This document shows positions 5,702 to 7,146 of a stretch of 7,146 bases of DNA, piece by piece. This DNA comes from Candidatus Eiseniibacteriota bacterium (lineage in GTDB: Bacteria; Eisenbacteria; RBG-16-71-46). Position numbers and translations under genes: made by a program. Where the stretch lies: the NCBI GenBank assembly GCA_023249815.1, contig JAHFBX010000145.1, forward strand, positions 1 through 7,146, in the 5' to 3' direction. A model generated the notes under the pieces. The model had not been told where the DNA came from. It saw only the letters and a list, made by a program, of their open reading frames with translations, and did no database searches. Each line of letters opens with the position of its first letter. The stretch's first letter is position 1.

Positions 5702-6576
5702 GCCACGCCCCGCCGCTTGCGGTGCTGGAAGAAACGGACGAGCGCCGGGATGTAGGGCTTGTCGGTGCGGATCTCCACCACCGGGCAGAGCGCCTGCGCG
5801 AGCGCGGCGTGCGCCGTGCGTCGCCGTTCGCGAGCGCCCGCCGCGTAGAGCCGACGCAGCACTTCGCTGTTCGAGTCCACGAGCCTGCGCTTGCCCGTCT
5901 CCAGGTCCTCCAGCATGACCCAGCCCGCGCGCGGCAGCTGTTCGTCGGCCGGGTCGTGCACGGCCAATGCGGTCAGCTCGTGTCGGCCGGCCATGACGCG
6001 CCAGTCGTGCGCGTCCAGTCGGTCCTCGAAGTCGCTGATCCAGAACACCAGCGAGCGACGCTTGAGCGTGCGCGTCAGGAACCGCGCGGCGGCGCCGAGC
6101 CGCGTGCCGCGCGCCGACTCGTGGTCGAGCACGTCGCGCAGGATGCGTAGCAGGTGGACGCGGCCGCGGGCGGGCGGAACGAAGTGCTCGACCTGGTCGG
6201 AGACGAGCGCCATGCCGACGCGGTCGTTCTGGCGCACCGCGGCGAAGCCGAGCACGGCGCACAGTTCGGCCGCGAGCTCGCGTTTCTCCTGGCCGCGCGT
6301 GCCGAACAGCATCGAGCGCGACACGTCCACGACGAGCATGACGGTGAGTTCACGCTCCTCGACGAAGCGCTTGACGTAGGCCTGGCCCAGGCGCGCGGTG
6401 ACGTTCCAGTCGATGTCGCGCACCTCGTCCCCGGGGACGTAGGGGCGAACCTCCTCGAACTCCACGCCGCGGCCCTTGAACACGCTCTCGGTGCCGCCGG
6501 AGAACAGGTCCTCGACCAGTCGGCGGCTGCGGATCTCGAGCCGGCGGACCTTCTTGAGCAGATCCTGCGTCGCCAT
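5698..6576 (-). CDS. DUF58 domain protein, short soluble form
   Basis: A complete 292-residue protein starting with ATG 18 bases after the moxR stop. The DUF58 signature is clear at residues 35-62: GRGVEFEEVRPYVPGDEVRD followed by IDWNVTAR. It leads into a VWA-like fold with a metal-site motif D84-V-S86-R-S88, a candidate third-loop Thr158 (GTRLG) and an acidic ISDFED at 180-185. No membrane segment is visible; this is the short cytoplasmic version usually found directly after moxR in Bat operons, whereas longer DUF58 proteins carry N-terminal membrane helices. Its biochemical role is unknown; by family context it is likely a cytoplasmic partner or adaptor of the MoxR ATPase. The ribosome binding site is weak: only a run of five G at 6586-6590, inside a small hairpin, so translation may depend on ribosomes arriving from moxR. 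The stop overlaps the next start as ATGA. Confidence 0.95.
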   Translation of the reverse strand: MATQDLLKKVRRLEIRSRRLVEDLFSGGTESVFKGRGVEFEEVRPYVPGDEVRDIDWNVTARLGQAYVKRFVEERELTVMLVVDVSRSMLFGTRGQEKRELAAELCAVLGFAAVRQNDRVGMALVSDQVEHFVPPARGRVHLLRILRDVLDHESARGTRLGAAARFLTRTLKRRSLVFWISDFEDRLDAHDWRVMAGRHELTALAVHDPADEQLPRAGWVMLEDLETGKRRLVDSNSEVLRRLYAAGARERRRTAHAALAQALCPVVEIRTDKPYIPALVRFFQHRKRRGVA

Positions 6577-6578
6577 GA

Positions 6579-6592
6579 ACGGGAACCCCCGT
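6579..6592 (-). other. Short hairpin in the moxR-DUF58 gap
   Basis: The minus-strand RNA reads ACGGG, loop GGTT, then CCCGT: a perfect 5-bp stem that fills most of the 18-base gap and ends two bases before the DUF58 start codon. It contains the only G-rich ribosome-binding-like sequence. No U-tract follows, so it is not a terminator. It may be chance. Confidence 0.3.
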
Positions 6593-6594
6593 GC

Positions 6595-7146
6595 CTAGGG
6601 CACGCGCACCTGCTCCAGGATCCGGCGCGCGACCTCCTCGCCGTCCACGCCCTCGGCCTCGGCCTCGTAGGAGACCTGGATGCGATGGCGCAGCACGTCG
6701 AGCGCCACGGCCTTGACGTCGTCCGGCAGCACGTACGGCCGGCCGCGCACGAGCGCGAACCCCTGCGCTCCGCGCACGAGGAAGAGTGTCGCGCGCGGGC
6801 TCGCGCCGTACTGGACCAGGTGCTCGATCGGGAGTCCGAAGTCCTTGGGTCGGCGCGTGGCGTGGACCAAATCGAGCACGTATTCCTGGATCTTGTCGTC
6901 CACGTACACGCCCGACAGGGCGTCGCGTGCCTCGATGACCTGCTCGCGGGTGGCTTGTGGCTTCAGATCGGGCAGCGCTCCGAGCCCGGCGCGCCGCAGG
7001 ATCTCCTTCTCCTCCCCGCGCTCGGGATAGTTCACCTTCACCTTGAGCATGAAGCGGTCGCTCTGGGCCTCCGGCAACGGGTAGGTGCCCTCCTGCTCGA
7101 TCGGATTCTGCGTCGCGAGCACGAGGAACGGCTCTTCGAGCGGGTG
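6595..7146 (-). CDS. moxR: MoxR-family AAA+ ATPase, C-terminal part (5' end beyond window)
   Basis: The visible part is 183 residues ending in a TAG stop at 6595-6597; the reading frame stays open to the right edge, so the start, Walker A and Walker B lie outside. What is seen is the second half of the AAA+ module: the sensor-1 stretch LATQNPIEQEGTYPLPEAQ (visible residues 10-28, sensor Asn14), the following SDRF with the likely arginine finger (Arg31), and sensor 2 in the lid as YGASPRA (Arg118). A helical lid fills the rest and ends in RILEQVRVP. These motifs are diagnostic of MoxR proteins, which are typically about 320-350 residues, so roughly half is present. In this family the ATPase is cytoplasmic and is thought to act as a chaperone with VWA-domain partners; the DUF58 and two VWA genes downstream fit that. 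A GTG at 7122 is not the start, because the conserved motif continues upstream of it (HPLEEPFL). It is the most upstream gene seen and probably the first or near-first of the operon. Confidence 0.96.
   Translation of the reverse strand, partial: HPLEEPFLVLATQNPIEQEGTYPLPEAQSDRFMLKVKVNYPERGEEKEILRRAGLGALPDLKPQATREQVIEARDALSGVYVDDKIQEYVLDLVHATRRPKDFGLPIEHLVQYGASPRATLFLVRGAQGFALVRGRPYVLPDDVKAVALDVLRHRIQVSYEAEAEGVDGEEVARRILEQVRVP

Noticed and set aside
4508..6262. Extending the unknown anchored protein upstream to 6262 (584 residues)
   Set aside because: The extra 187 residues lie out of frame over the DUF58 gene and are Arg/Ala-rich; the ATG at 5701 is followed by a signal peptide and overlaps the DUF58 stop.
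6595..7122. Taking the GTG at 7122 as the start of the MoxR gene
   Set aside because: The conserved sensor-1 region continues upstream to the window edge, and a 175-residue MoxR would lack the nucleotide-binding motifs.
1..7146. tRNA or rRNA genes, CRISPR arrays, insertion sequences, phage genes or attachment sites
   Set aside because: The whole window is covered by the six coding genes apart from gaps of 18 and 43 bases, and no repeat arrays, transposase or integrase motifs were seen.

Overview
The window is a dense block of six genes on the minus strand, read from the right edge to the left edge. It is a MoxR / DUF58 / Bat ("Bacteroides aerotolerance"-type) operon. In transcription order it holds: the C-terminal part of a MoxR AAA+ ATPase (cut by the right edge); a soluble DUF58 protein; a secreted, membrane-anchored protein of unknown function with a DUF4381/BatD-like cytoplasmic tail; a BatA-type von Willebrand factor A (VWA) protein; a BatB VWA protein fused to a BatC-like TPR protein; and a BatD protein (cut by the left edge).

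By eye the base composition is very GC-rich, around 70%. Nothing in the window fixes the taxon. GC content, the Gram-negative-style envelope topology and the gene order would fit Gemmatimonadota, Eisenbacteria-like or Myxococcota-like bacteria, but this is a low-confidence guess. No mobile elements, RNA genes, CRISPR arrays, promoters or terminators are visible. The promoter must lie beyond the right edge, upstream of moxR.

The genes are packed very tightly. Three junctions are 4-base start/stop overlaps (ATGA at 5698-5701 and 4508-4511, GTGA at 1691-1694). The moxR-DUF58 gap is 18 bases. The batA-batB gap is 43 bases and is exactly bridged by a 16-codon mini-ORF with an ATGA overlap at both ends. 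This arrangement strongly suggests one polycistronic, translationally coupled unit.

How the parts probably work together: MoxR AAA+ ATPases usually pair with VWA-domain proteins and are thought to act as chaperones that mature or remodel protein or metal complexes. Here the cytoplasmic side would be MoxR, DUF58 and the tails of the anchored proteins. The envelope side would carry two VWA domains (BatA, BatB), a TPR domain (BatC part) and beta-rich ectodomains (BatD and the unknown protein). The true substrate of Bat systems is not settled, and nothing in this sequence identifies it. I see a complete-looking example of a known system with some unusual details (the fusion, the bridging mini-ORF, one lone cysteine per Bat ectodomain, a possible BatD-BatE fusion), not a clearly new system.
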